Part shown: positions 1-7,969 of the stretch, in pieces
How positions within the stretch are numbered: the first letter of the stretch is position 1
Layout of the letters: the number at the start of each line of letters is the position of its first letter
From: a virus
DNA length: 27,966 nucleotides
IMG/VR virus record: IMGVR_UViG_3300037189_017819
Coordinates: 1 to 27,966 of that record
Direction: 5' to 3' (one strand)
Made by a program: the position numbers and the translations under genes
Notes under the pieces: model-generated
Seen by the model: only the letters and a program-made list of their open reading frames with translations
What the model was told of the DNA's origin: nothing
Database searches by the model: none

Positions 1-135
1 CCAGGTGCCGCAAATAATCAAACACAGAAGTCAGGCTATGTAAATAACACTAACACGTTTACAGATGCTGTTGGCTCCACACACAATGAATTGCAACCGT
101 TGAGTAAAATTTTAACACCGAAAGCAGATAATTAA
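1..135 (+). CDS. C-terminal end of upstream gene, possibly neck protein (partial)
   Basis: An open frame enters from the left edge in phase with base 1 and runs 44 codons to a TAA at 133-135. The visible tail is polar and rich in Asn and Thr and ends KILTPKADN. The stop overlaps the ATG of the gp15 homologue by one base (TAATG), which suggests a shared operon and translational coupling. In T4 and its relatives the gene before gp15 is usually gp14, a neck protein, so that is the likeliest identity. This rests on gene order only, because I do not recognise the 44 residues themselves. Confidence 0.55.
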   Translation, partial: PGAANNQTQKSGYVNNTNTFTDAVGSTHNELQPLSKILTPKADN

Positions 136-1514
136 TGCCAGTACAGTTCAACTACGATGGGCAAATACGCCGATTCGTTATACAGTTTGTTCGTATGCTG
201 TCCAACTTCCAAGTGGAGTTTGGACAGAATGCTGTGGGCCAACGTACCTTACAAACTGTTCCAGTCTACTACGGAGATGCTAGTCGCCAGGCATCAATGA
301 TCTTACGCAACAACAGTGAAAACGCACTCAACGCTGTGCCGGCCATGGCTGTTTATATTTCCGGTCTGGCATACGAACAAGACAGATTACAAAATCCCTA
401 TCACGAAGGTGTACTCAGAGTAAGAGAACAAGTTTACAATCAAGATGCACAGGTACACACTGGTCAGCAAGATGGTATCTATACTGTAGAACGACTGATG
501 CCTGCTCCGTACAAACTAACAATGAAACTGGATATATGGACCAGTAACACTGAACAGAAACAACAACTACTTGAACAGATATTGCCCCTGTTTAATCCCG
601 GATTAGAAATACAAAGTACCGATAATTATGTTGACTGGACTAGCCTAAGTGTAGTATTATTAAAAGATGTTAGTTATTCAAACAGAAGTATTCCGGTGGG
701 TGCCGAGGAAAACATTGATATCGCTACGCTGACCTTTGAACTTCCTATATGGCTTACACTACCTGCCAAAGTTAAAAAGATGGGTGTTGTTGCACAAATT
801 ATTGCCAGCATCTATGATGCCAATGGTGACCTGAGTCCCGATGTTATCAACACAGGCGAAGGTCTAATGAGTCAACAACGCTTTACTCCAATGAACTATG
901 AAATTATCTATGTAGGAAACACGTTAACTTTATATTATAACAACGTTACTCCCACCAACAACGGCACTAAAATGCCATGGCGTAATTTGATTAACCTATA
1001 CGGCAAACTAACAAGTGGTATCAGTCAGGTGCGACTACAATTCGAATATCCAGACGGTGTACATGAAATTGTAGGAACTGTGGCACAAAATCCTATAGAT
1101 GAAACACAGTTATTGTTTACACCTTTCCCACAAACATTACCAGCCAATACCTTACAAGCAGTTGATGCCATTATTGATCCCAGGACTGTTACTGTGGATG
1201 ATAGTATCATCAATCCCAACTTGGGCACACGCTATTTGATTTTAAATCCAATTGGAGATGTTAATAGCGAAAGTGCTGTAGCATGGGCAGGTCCCCCAGG
1301 AACCAACCTGGTTGCTCGTGCTGGAGATATCATTGAATTCTCCCTTGATACCTTTGGGGCTCCGTATTGGCATGTGAGTTTTGATAGCCAGGAATCGGGT
1401 GTTCAATACGTTACCAATTTAAATACCACAACGCAATATCGCTGGACTGGCGAAGCCTGGGTCAAGAGTTTCGAAGGCGTATACCTCAGTGGGTTCTGGA
1501 GTCTGGTACTGTAA
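135..1514 (+). CDS. gp15: Tail sheath stabiliser and completion protein, T4 gp15-like, with C-terminal extension
   Basis: Homologues of T4 gp15 form a ring at the top of the contractile tail that caps tube and sheath and joins the tail to the neck. Residues 1-235 carry the pattern I know from aquatic T4-like phages: YDGQIRRFVIQF near the start, TLQTVPVYYGDASRQ at 38-52, ILRNNSENALNAVP at 56-69, DIWTSNTEQKQQLLEQ at 133-148, LFNPGLEIQSTDNYVDWTSL at 152-171, and PAKVKKMGVV at 210-219. The protein is 459 aa against 272 in T4. The extra ~200 residues form a separate C-terminal region ending in a hairpin-like YRWTGEAWV segment; I believe related phages have a similar extension, from memory. The start overlaps the upstream stop. 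Only a weak ribosome binding site precedes it, consistent with coupling. Confidence 0.9.
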   Translation: MPVQFNYDGQIRRFVIQFVRMLSNFQVEFGQNAVGQRTLQTVPVYYGDASRQASMILRNNSENALNAVPAMAVYISGLAYEQDRLQNPYHEGVLRVREQVYNQDAQVHTGQQDGIYTVERLMPAPYKLTMKLDIWTSNTEQKQQLLEQILPLFNPGLEIQSTDNYVDWTSLSVVLLKDVSYSNRSIPVGAEENIDIATLTFELPIWLTLPAKVKKMGVVAQIIASIYDANGDLSPDVINTGEGLMSQQRFTPMNYEIIYVGNTLTLYYNNVTPTNNGTKMPWRNLINLYGKLTSGISQVRLQFEYPDGVHEIVGTVAQNPIDETQLLFTPFPQTLPANTLQAVDAIIDPRTVTVDDSIINPNLGTRYLILNPIGDVNSESAVAWAGPPGTNLVARAGDIIEFSLDTFGAPYWHVSFDSQESGVQYVTNLNTTTQYRWTGEAWVKSFEGVYLSGFWSLVL

Positions 1515-1945
1515 TGATTGGCAATTATCTAGAAGGTTGCGGCGCACTCGTCTACGCCAGGACAACTAATCGTTATCTTTTCCTGTTACGCAATAAAACC
1601 AAACACGCAGGTGCATGGGGTATCGTTGGCGGCAAAATAGACTCAGGCGAAACTGTGATGCAGGGCTTGGTGAGAGAAATACAAGAAGAAATTGGTCAAG
1701 ACTATTCCAAAGGTAAGTTTATTCCCTTAGAAACATTTACTGCAGATAACCGCAAGTTTGTTTACTACACTTTTTTAATCAGTGTTACAGAAGAATTTGT
1801 GCCCAAGCTAAACGACGAACATCGTGGCTATTGCTGGGTTGAACTTGACGACCACCCAAAGCCGTTACATCCCGGGCTTTGGCGTAGTTTTAATTTTGAT
1901 ATTATTAAGAAAAAGATTAAGACTTTAGAATCAATACTGAATTAA
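1514..1945 (+). CDS. Nudix (MutT-like) hydrolase
   Basis: Nudix enzymes cleave a nucleoside diphosphate linked to another group, for example damaged dNTPs or nucleotide sugars, in the cytoplasm using Mg2+. The Nudix box is at residues 40-62: G40, then E46, then RE at 54-55, EE at 58-59 and G61, matching GX5EX7REUXEEXGU except that the last position is Gln instead of an aliphatic residue. The catalytic Glu residues are all present. At 143 aa it has the usual length of a single-domain Nudix protein. The ATG overlaps the gp15 stop (TAATG), so it belongs to the plus-strand operon although it is not structural. The substrate cannot be told from sequence. The 3' end overlaps the convergent neighbour by four bases. 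Confidence 0.88.
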   Translation: MIGNYLEGCGALVYARTTNRYLFLLRNKTKHAGAWGIVGGKIDSGETVMQGLVREIQEEIGQDYSKGKFIPLETFTADNRKFVYYTFLISVTEEFVPKLNDEHRGYCWVELDDHPKPLHPGLWRSFNFDIIKKKIKTLESILN

Positions 1946-2682
1946 CCAATATCCGCTTCTAGTACAAAGTCACGGAAACTGATCTGGCGGAAGTTAGGTA
2001 GTGATATCCAGTCTGTTGGACACCACCAAGTAGCCTGCGGCATTACTCGCACAAACTCAACATCATCATATGTAGTCATAACTGAACGCATGGCATTGGT
2101 CCAAAAGTTATGATTTTGTTCTTGACTGCCTGGAAGATAACCATTGGTATTTTTGTAGATATTGTTGATTGGGCCCAGGATATCATAGCTGTCGTAACCC
2201 ATTAAGAATACTTTCTTGTGCCCATCAAAGCAGGCCATGTATGCAGCAATACTGCCAGCATCATAACTTACGTTCTGTGGAATAAGATAAAATTTACCAG
2301 GATACTCAATAACGTGCTCGCCGTGGGCGTAGACGATGTTATCTGTGGGATATACGCTAAGTGCTACTTCTCGTGCAATTTCTTCTCCGACTACAATTAA
2401 GAAGTCAGGATTATAATCTCTATAAAGAGCATTACATCCATAACTTTGTAGACGATCGGCTCCTCCAAATCCCGCGTGGTGATTGGCAATGTGTCGCAGA
2501 TCGAACTCGCTGCGACTTTCGCCGTTGCCAATTGCAATGGCCTGTGTGGTGGTGTGTGTGTTAAACACTGAGTTAGGAACAAAGTCTGTTACTGGTACCC
2601 ATTCTGTATTTTTATACGTAAGACTAGTAACAACGTTTTCGCCACTGTAACTATCACGATAAATCTTTTTTAATTTTTGCAT
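1942..2682 (-). CDS. Rossmann-type DUF115/MptE-like protein, possible glycan-related enzyme
   Basis: This 246-aa protein looks like a Rossmann-type family found in phages and glycan loci. An N-terminal nucleotide-site-like AIAIGNGESR lies at residues 48-57. YGCNALYRDYNPDFLIVVG follows at 81-99, and YDAGSIAAYMACFDGHKKVF with LMGYDSYD covers about 140-167. The combination of GNG(E/T)SR, YGCNALYRD and a late GS-A-xx-A-xxxG-xK-V-xLxG(Y/F)D is what I associate with DUF115/MptE-like and sialyltransferase-like (GT42) folds. Activity is unknown. It may modify nucleotide sugars or surface glycans, which would fit its place beside the Nudix gene and the adhesins. It has its own late-promoter candidate and a GGGAT ribosome binding site. 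It ends head-on with the Nudix gene, both stops sharing TTAA. Confidence 0.7.
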   Translation of the reverse strand: MQKLKKIYRDSYSGENVVTSLTYKNTEWVPVTDFVPNSVFNTHTTTQAIAIGNGESRSEFDLRHIANHHAGFGGADRLQSYGCNALYRDYNPDFLIVVGEEIAREVALSVYPTDNIVYAHGEHVIEYPGKFYLIPQNVSYDAGSIAAYMACFDGHKKVFLMGYDSYDILGPINNIYKNTNGYLPGSQEQNHNFWTNAMRSVMTTYDDVEFVRVMPQATWWCPTDWISLPNFRQISFRDFVLEADIG

Positions 2683-2701
2683 AATTTATATCCCAGTATA
2701 G

Positions 2702-2709
2702 TATTTATG
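2702..2709 (-). promoter_or_regulatory. Late promoter (CATAAATA) for the DUF115-like gene
   Basis: The minus strand reads CATAAATA in the 29-bp gap between two genes, 20 nt upstream of the ATG at 2682. The T4 late promoter is TATAAATA, and relatives in aquatic phages use NATAAATA, which this matches exactly. Transcription would start a few bases downstream and leave a short leader holding the ribosome binding site. Confidence 0.7.
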
Positions 2710-2711
2710 TT

Positions 2712-5639
2712 TTATCCACGCAGTACCAATCTAGACCCACTGTTGGGAACAGGACCACTGGTTAGTGTACCATAAAATCCAACTATCAGTGTTGCAAAAC
2801 TCTGCCCAGAAGTATTATTTGACAATCCAAAAACTCTGGTTCCGTCGGTGCCGACATACATGGCATTTCCTCTAGGATCAGCTGTGAAGAGAGCCGAGAT
2901 GGCACCATACCCAGCGTTGGTGTTGTTGAAAACTGATGTAACACTAGATGATGTCGATCTTATTAATGTTAGTGTAAAGTTCGGTGTTGCGGCGTTGAGA
3001 CTCTGTGCAACTCGTTTTGGAGTGCCAAATAGATAGCCGCGTTGTGGCCATAAATTCAAATCTGCACGGTAGTCCAGGGCGCCAAAATTTGGAATTTGAT
3101 TTGTAAAATAGTTATTTGCAAGATTTACGACGCCAGTAGACGCTGTTGCACCCTGAAATAGCGTTACATTGCCTGTGTACAAAAGGCCTGAGAAAAATTG
3201 TTGGCTACTAAAGGTTGTTGCAATATACCATAATCCGCCACGTGCATCTCCGGACAATTGAGATAATGGAGAGCTGGCACTATAATCGTACCATAGATTA
3301 CTTCCACCGATCATGTTTGTGACATTATTGGTGCTTGGTGCCAGCACATTTGAAAATCTTGCGCCAGTGTTGGCACTAAATTGATTGATGTAAATTGTTT
3401 GTGTGGATACAGTTCCGGCCTGATTCACAAGGAATACGTTTCCGGTGTAGTCTGGCACCGGTGTTCCAAGACCAGTGGCAACAAGAGTTGCTGTTCCAGG
3501 AGTCATAACGTTGGCAACTCCAATTTCACCTGTTGCTTGGTCCACAACCACACACCAGGGTCGCACGTCCCAATTTCTATTGGTAGCATATACGTTTTTG
3601 TTATCTATACCCAGATATGCTGTGCCATTGGCCCGGGTAATGCTGTTGGTATAATACGTGGCTACACTGGTTATGGTGTCAACCTTGCCCACACCGTTAC
3701 TGGTTGAAACCCATATGGTACGATTACCGTCATATACCATGTCATAAAAACCTAAGGCCACGTTACCTGTGGCCGAGTTTACTCTTTGTAAAGGGGTTCC
3801 GCCGAGGCCTCCCGAAACACTCAATGTATATAGGCCCAATCCGCTGCAGATCCACATGTTGTCGCCAATGATAAAAGTTTTTGTGGAGTACGACGCATTG
3901 GAAAATGCTGTTGAACTTACTGCTGTTTGTGTTCCGCCAGTATACTGCCTGCCCAATCCTTGAAATGAGTATTCACTGCCACCGTTCATGGGCAGTACAA
4001 AACATTCAGTGCTTGTACTGGTAGTGACGTTGCTGCTGGGCCACCCACCAACAGGATCCACGTTGGCATATATTGTGTCTCCGGTGGTGCCAATTGGTCT
4101 CATTACGCCAAAATTAAAAGCACGACCATATGGTAGTGTAGTAGCACCGTGATCTGTAGCTATAGACGAAATTGGAACTTTGAGTCCAGTGAGATCCCAG
4201 GGATATGTCAAGCTGGTATGATAACTTGCCAGGTGGCCAAAATTGCTCGAGTCACTGTTAGTGACTGTTACAGTTGAATCAAAAAAAGGCATTCTACCTT
4301 TGTTTGTGACTGGAAGCATGCCAATGGCGCCGTCTTTGCCAGCCAGGTTAAGATAACCGTTGGGCAGTCTCGGAAAGGCAAATGATCCACCATTGGCTGG
4401 GGCAGCGGTGTTGTCCGATGGTGTGCCAATGGTTAGACTTGACGTCCAGGCATAACAAGGACTACCACCACTGAAAAGAGTTTGATTACTGTATGTCACT
4501 GTGCCGGTGACTGTGAATGTAAGATTATTGGCACTGGTGTCAGTAATATAAGCATCGGAACTGGCCACACGCAATAATAATTGTGTGTTTGCGATATTGG
4601 TAGCTGGCGTCCAGTTATTTTGATAATAGGTGTTTGTGGTGTAGTTTGCAGTATATAAAACCGTTCCTTTTAGTATGCGTAGATTTGTGATAAATCCATC
4701 AAAGAAAAATAAACCGCCGTCGGCCGCACCGACTGTGGTTGGCAAACTGTTGGTAGGAATGTTGGAAACCAATGCTGTTGTACCGAACAGTAGGCCATTT
4801 AAAAACACTCGAACTGTGGTTCCGTCGGACGTTACAGCGAAATTACTCCACCGACCGGGTATAACAGGGGTACCATTGGTAATGGTAGTTACTGAGCCGC
4901 TGAGATTGTACTGAAAAACAAAAAATCCGTTTTGCAAGAATACTGCCCAGTTTGTATTGGCACCAGATGACAGATTCCCTTGGCCAACAATAACCTGTTG
5001 CGTTGCCTTGTTAGCAACGTTGGGCAGGAACCATCCTTCCACTGTGAAAATACCCCCTGCGCCACCTAATTGTAAGTTTGCAGCTGCTGGAGTGCTGATA
5101 AAACCAGTAGACCCATCAAATCGTAAGCTGCCGCCCGGTGCATATAAACTAGCAGTATCTTCAGGGGCCACACGTTCAAATTCCATAATTGCCGACCACA
5201 GGCCCGGGGTGTTATTGATCCATGGCCATATCATGATATGTCGTGTCGTGGCGCTTACAATAATAAAACAGTTTGCTGGATCAAACCCGTGAACATATAC
5301 GCCGCCGCCGGTAAATGACTGATTGATTGGATAGTGTTGGCTGTTTGTTATTGCGGCACTGCTCCACACCTCGCAGGTGCTGGTGTAAAACACCAGTTTA
5401 ATCAGGTCCCATGTTATTATAAAATATTTAAAAGTGACTCCGTCAGCATTGAGGCAACGATATACCTTGGTTATTAACGGACTAAAAATACTTGTAGCTA
5501 CAGTATCATATGCAGTCCACCCAAGACTGGTTATTGCAGAATCCACGGCATTGAGAAGACCTGCTGCCCCAAGCTCAGACTGAGCTGTGATTATTTTGCT
5601 GTTATTGCCGACGGTGTACTGTGCTGTTGTTATTGGCAT
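2712..5639 (-). CDS. Modular tail-fibre adhesin: head, LamG domain, propeller-like C-terminus (paralogue 4)
   Basis: This is the last of four paralogous fibre proteins in the window (975 aa). Residues 1-165 form the shared head: AVDSAITSLGWTAYD at 31-45, KVYRCLNADGVTFKY at 58-72, FYTSTCE at 84-90, and TPGLWSAIMEFERVAPED at 144-161. Residues ~166-392 are a LamG/concanavalin-A-like domain with RFDGSTGF, an FTVEGWF strand and SDGTTVRVFLNG at 271-282. From ~394 (PCYAWTSSLTIGTP) the shared C-terminal region begins. It has propeller-like blades such as DGNRTIWVSTSNGVGKVD (637-654) and YLGIDNKNVYA (675-685), and ends SRLVLRG. LamG folds usually bind carbohydrates, so a receptor-binding role at the virion tip is likely. 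A possible promoter (GATAAATT) and an AGAGAA ribosome binding site precede the ATG. No signal peptide or membrane segment is evident. Confidence 0.8.
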   Translation of the reverse strand: MPITTAQYTVGNNSKIITAQSELGAAGLLNAVDSAITSLGWTAYDTVATSIFSPLITKVYRCLNADGVTFKYFIITWDLIKLVFYTSTCEVWSSAAITNSQHYPINQSFTGGGVYVHGFDPANCFIIVSATTRHIMIWPWINNTPGLWSAIMEFERVAPEDTASLYAPGGSLRFDGSTGFISTPAAANLQLGGAGGIFTVEGWFLPNVANKATQQVIVGQGNLSSGANTNWAVFLQNGFFVFQYNLSGSVTTITNGTPVIPGRWSNFAVTSDGTTVRVFLNGLLFGTTALVSNIPTNSLPTTVGAADGGLFFFDGFITNLRILKGTVLYTANYTTNTYYQNNWTPATNIANTQLLLRVASSDAYITDTSANNLTFTVTGTVTYSNQTLFSGGSPCYAWTSSLTIGTPSDNTAAPANGGSFAFPRLPNGYLNLAGKDGAIGMLPVTNKGRMPFFDSTVTVTNSDSSNFGHLASYHTSLTYPWDLTGLKVPISSIATDHGATTLPYGRAFNFGVMRPIGTTGDTIYANVDPVGGWPSSNVTTSTSTECFVLPMNGGSEYSFQGLGRQYTGGTQTAVSSTAFSNASYSTKTFIIGDNMWICSGLGLYTLSVSGGLGGTPLQRVNSATGNVALGFYDMVYDGNRTIWVSTSNGVGKVDTITSVATYYTNSITRANGTAYLGIDNKNVYATNRNWDVRPWCVVVDQATGEIGVANVMTPGTATLVATGLGTPVPDYTGNVFLVNQAGTVSTQTIYINQFSANTGARFSNVLAPSTNNVTNMIGGSNLWYDYSASSPLSQLSGDARGGLWYIATTFSSQQFFSGLLYTGNVTLFQGATASTGVVNLANNYFTNQIPNFGALDYRADLNLWPQRGYLFGTPKRVAQSLNAATPNFTLTLIRSTSSSVTSVFNNTNAGYGAISALFTADPRGNAMYVGTDGTRVFGLSNNTSGQSFATLIVGFYGTLTSGPVPNSGSRLVLRG
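4465..5145 (-). other. LamG (concanavalin A-like) cassette in paralogue 4
   Basis: This segment codes for residues ~166-392 of the 975-aa fibre. It starts at SLRFDGSTGF and ends just before PCYAWTSS. The strand order and the core SDGTTVRVFLNG, followed by DGFITNLRILKG, are typical of LamG_3-type lectin folds. The 757-aa paralogue lacks the same interval, which defines the cassette edges. Confidence 0.75.
5428..5471. repeat. 44-bp direct repeat, copy A (shared with 7732-7775)
   Basis: Bases 5428-5471 are identical to 7732-7775. Both copies code for the same head-domain stretch around KVYRCLNADGVTFK in two adjacent paralogues, and lie 2304 bp apart. The identity covers third codon positions, so it suggests recent duplication or gene conversion and not selection on the protein alone. 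Confidence 0.85.
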
Positions 5640-5661
5640 AAAAATTCTCTGTTATATATAC

Positions 5662-5669
5662 AATTTATC
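5662..5669 (-). promoter_or_regulatory. Weak late-promoter candidate (GATAAATT)
   Basis: The minus strand reads GATAAATT in the 36-bp gap, 23 nt upstream of the ATG at 5639. It differs from NATAAATA at the last base. Position and spacing are like those of the better promoters in this block, but the motif alone is weak. Confidence 0.35.
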
Positions 5670-5675
5670 AAAAAT

Positions 5676-7949
5676 TTAACCTTTTACTATTAATCTGCTG
5701 GTTGGCTGCGCATTTGATGTGGTAGTGCTGTAGATTCCGTTAATTGCTAGTATAATATTCTGAGAACCTGAACTAAAAAAGCCCGAAAATAGTTGACTAC
5801 CATTGGTAGTCAGGCTACAACTGTTTTGAAATGGAGTTTGTAGTAGTCCACCAGTCAGTGCTGTGTTGATTGAAGCGACTGCAAGACCATTAGCGCCATT
5901 TGTCGGAACTCCCAGTGGATCAAACAAACAAATAAAAGCCCCAATCGTGGTGGTTGCTGTCCCTTGCATGCCCGGGCGCTTAGGAGACCAAAAGTGCATT
6001 CCGCGGAAGGGAATAACATTGATGTCTCCCTTGAAATCAATTGAAGCACATTGGGTACTTGTTCCAGCTGTGGTTGTGGTGTACGTGCCGCCAGACGAAG
6101 TGAAACTAACATAGCTAGTAGTTTGAAGATTGCTAGTGAAGTATTCATCTATTCTGTGATTATTAGAACTAGGTTGGGCACAGATAAACCACACACGGTT
6201 ACTGATGTAATCATACACAAATGCATCTCCACCGTATGACAAAACAGCACCTCGCGGGGGGACCCGTGTGGTTCTTATTCCTGTGTTGGCATCAAACAAG
6301 GACATGTAAGTTGTCACGGATGTGGAAACAGCCGGTGTGGTTGCAGCAAAAACGTTACCTCGATAGTCTGGTACCGGGGTTCCATATTGACTGGCAGTGG
6401 CCAATAACGTGCCAGCATGTACCAGTACGTTGCTTTGGAATGTTAAACTATTACGATCAAACACAGCAATACTAGGAGCAGTATTGGCTGTGCGATTGAC
6501 CGCATAAATGTTTTTGTTATCTATACCAAGGTAACTACATCCATTGGCTCTGGTGTTGGCGCTGGTATAAAATGTAGTGGCATAAGTGACAGTATCTACG
6601 GACACAATGCCGTTGCCAGTGGATGACCAAACTGTGCGATTTCCGTCAAATAAAATATCCTGGAAAGGGCCAACTGCCGCGGGCCCACCTGTCGTAGAAA
6701 CACGCAGGGTAGAACGGTTAGTAACAGCAGTGGTACTTGGAAGTCTTGTGGCGGTACCAGATTGTGGTGCAGTGAAAATGCCGTAGTTAGAAATAGACCA
6801 CATGGTGTCACCAACATTGATTACCTTGATTGCGGCTGCGCTAGAATCTGAAACGCTGGCTTGATCAGATGGAGATGCTGCACTTACGGTGTACATAGCA
6901 GATTGATAATGAGGAACTAAGAGCTGCGCTGCACTTTCATATCCGCCGTTGATTGGCAATAATAAACACTCGGTATTGGTACTGGTGCTAACGTTGCCAC
7001 TGGGCCATCCTCCTGTGTTGTCAATATTGGCCAATATGGTATCTGCGGCTTGACCAATTGAGGAAGTGATGCCAAAGTTAAAGGCCTGGCCGAACGGTGT
7101 GTATTGATCCAATCGATCAACGGAAAAAGAGGATAGTAATTGTTTGCCAGTTCCGCCTCGGGCAGCAATAAAATCCCACCCGTAATTATTTGAATATCGA
7201 GAGTAGCTGCCAAGATGTCCGGCTATTGGATCACCAGTGACAACAGTGTTGGTGCCAGTGGCAAACAAGGGATTGACTGGTGGAAACATTCCTCGATTGG
7301 TCACAGGAACATAAAACTGAGTGGCCTGTGCTCCTGTTCTTCCATCTAATAGTCTAGGAAAACAAAACATAGCACGACCGGCTCCGCTGGTGCCTTGCAC
7401 AGCCCAGGGTGTGCCAATGTTTACACTACTGGTCCAGGCAAAACACGGCGTAGGTGATGTGGGCACAGAAGCCAAATCTTCTGGCGCTACTCGCTCAAAC
7501 TCCATGACTGCTGTCCACAGGCCCGGTTGACGATTAATAAAAGGCCAAATCATAACATGCCGAGTTGATGCCGACAAGATAAAATAACAGTCATAGATGT
7601 CATAGCCCTGAGCAAATCCGCCGGCATTTGTGTATGATTCATTTGTTGGAGTGCCAGTACCAGTGCTCCAGCTCTCACAGGTGCTGGTATAGAAGAATAA
7701 TTTAACTGTGTCCCACCTGATGATTAAAAACTTAAAAGTGACTCCGTCAGCATTGAGGCAACGATATACCTTGGTAACAATAGGATTAAAAAGTGTAGTC
7801 CCAATGGTATCAAATGCAGTCCACCCCAATTCAGTTATTGCAGAGTCCACGGCATTGATAATATTCGTAGAACCATTTCCAAATTCATTAGAAATTCTAA
7901 TGAATTTGGTTCCACCATTGGTTGTGTAATTTGTTATTTGTACGGTCAT
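5676..7949 (-). CDS. Modular tail-fibre adhesin lacking the LamG domain (paralogue 3)
   Basis: At 757 aa this is the short member of the four-paralogue family. Residues 1-158 carry the head: AVDSAITELGWTAFD, KVYRCLNADGVTFKF, FFYTSTCE and QPGLWTAVMEFERVAPED. The head then passes through a ten-residue linker (ASVPTSPTPC) straight into FAWTSSVNIGTP, the start of the shared C-terminal region. The LamG domain of the other three is therefore missing at a clean boundary. The C-terminal part has the family's propeller-like segments, DGNRTVWSSTGNGIVSVD and YLGIDNKNIYAVNR, the late KGDINVIPFRG motif, and ends SRLIVKG. There is no frameshift, so it looks functional. It follows the 161-aa gene by 20 bp with an AGAGAT ribosome binding site and no promoter, so it is probably co-transcribed. 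It may bind a different ligand or act as a spacer fibre. Confidence 0.75.
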   Translation of the reverse strand: MTVQITNYTTNGGTKFIRISNEFGNGSTNIINAVDSAITELGWTAFDTIGTTLFNPIVTKVYRCLNADGVTFKFLIIRWDTVKLFFYTSTCESWSTGTGTPTNESYTNAGGFAQGYDIYDCYFILSASTRHVMIWPFINRQPGLWTAVMEFERVAPEDLASVPTSPTPCFAWTSSVNIGTPWAVQGTSGAGRAMFCFPRLLDGRTGAQATQFYVPVTNRGMFPPVNPLFATGTNTVVTGDPIAGHLGSYSRYSNNYGWDFIAARGGTGKQLLSSFSVDRLDQYTPFGQAFNFGITSSIGQAADTILANIDNTGGWPSGNVSTSTNTECLLLPINGGYESAAQLLVPHYQSAMYTVSAASPSDQASVSDSSAAAIKVINVGDTMWSISNYGIFTAPQSGTATRLPSTTAVTNRSTLRVSTTGGPAAVGPFQDILFDGNRTVWSSTGNGIVSVDTVTYATTFYTSANTRANGCSYLGIDNKNIYAVNRTANTAPSIAVFDRNSLTFQSNVLVHAGTLLATASQYGTPVPDYRGNVFAATTPAVSTSVTTYMSLFDANTGIRTTRVPPRGAVLSYGGDAFVYDYISNRVWFICAQPSSNNHRIDEYFTSNLQTTSYVSFTSSGGTYTTTTAGTSTQCASIDFKGDINVIPFRGMHFWSPKRPGMQGTATTTIGAFICLFDPLGVPTNGANGLAVASINTALTGGLLQTPFQNSCSLTTNGSQLFSGFFSSGSQNIILAINGIYSTTTSNAQPTSRLIVKG
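7449..7475 (-). other. LamG-less junction in paralogue 3
   Basis: Here the head (ending ERVAPEDLA) joins the C-terminal region (starting PCFAWTSS) through a short Ser/Thr/Pro linker. The three relatives have a ~230-residue LamG cassette at this position. The join is in frame with no visible remnant. Confidence 0.7.
7732..7775. repeat. 44-bp direct repeat, copy B (shared with 5428-5471)
   Basis: This copy is identical over 44 bases to 5428-5471 and lies in the head domain of the 757-aa paralogue. Recombination between the copies would keep frame and swap everything downstream of the head. Confidence 0.85.
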
Positions 7950-7969
7950 TGATAATCTCTACAATATAG

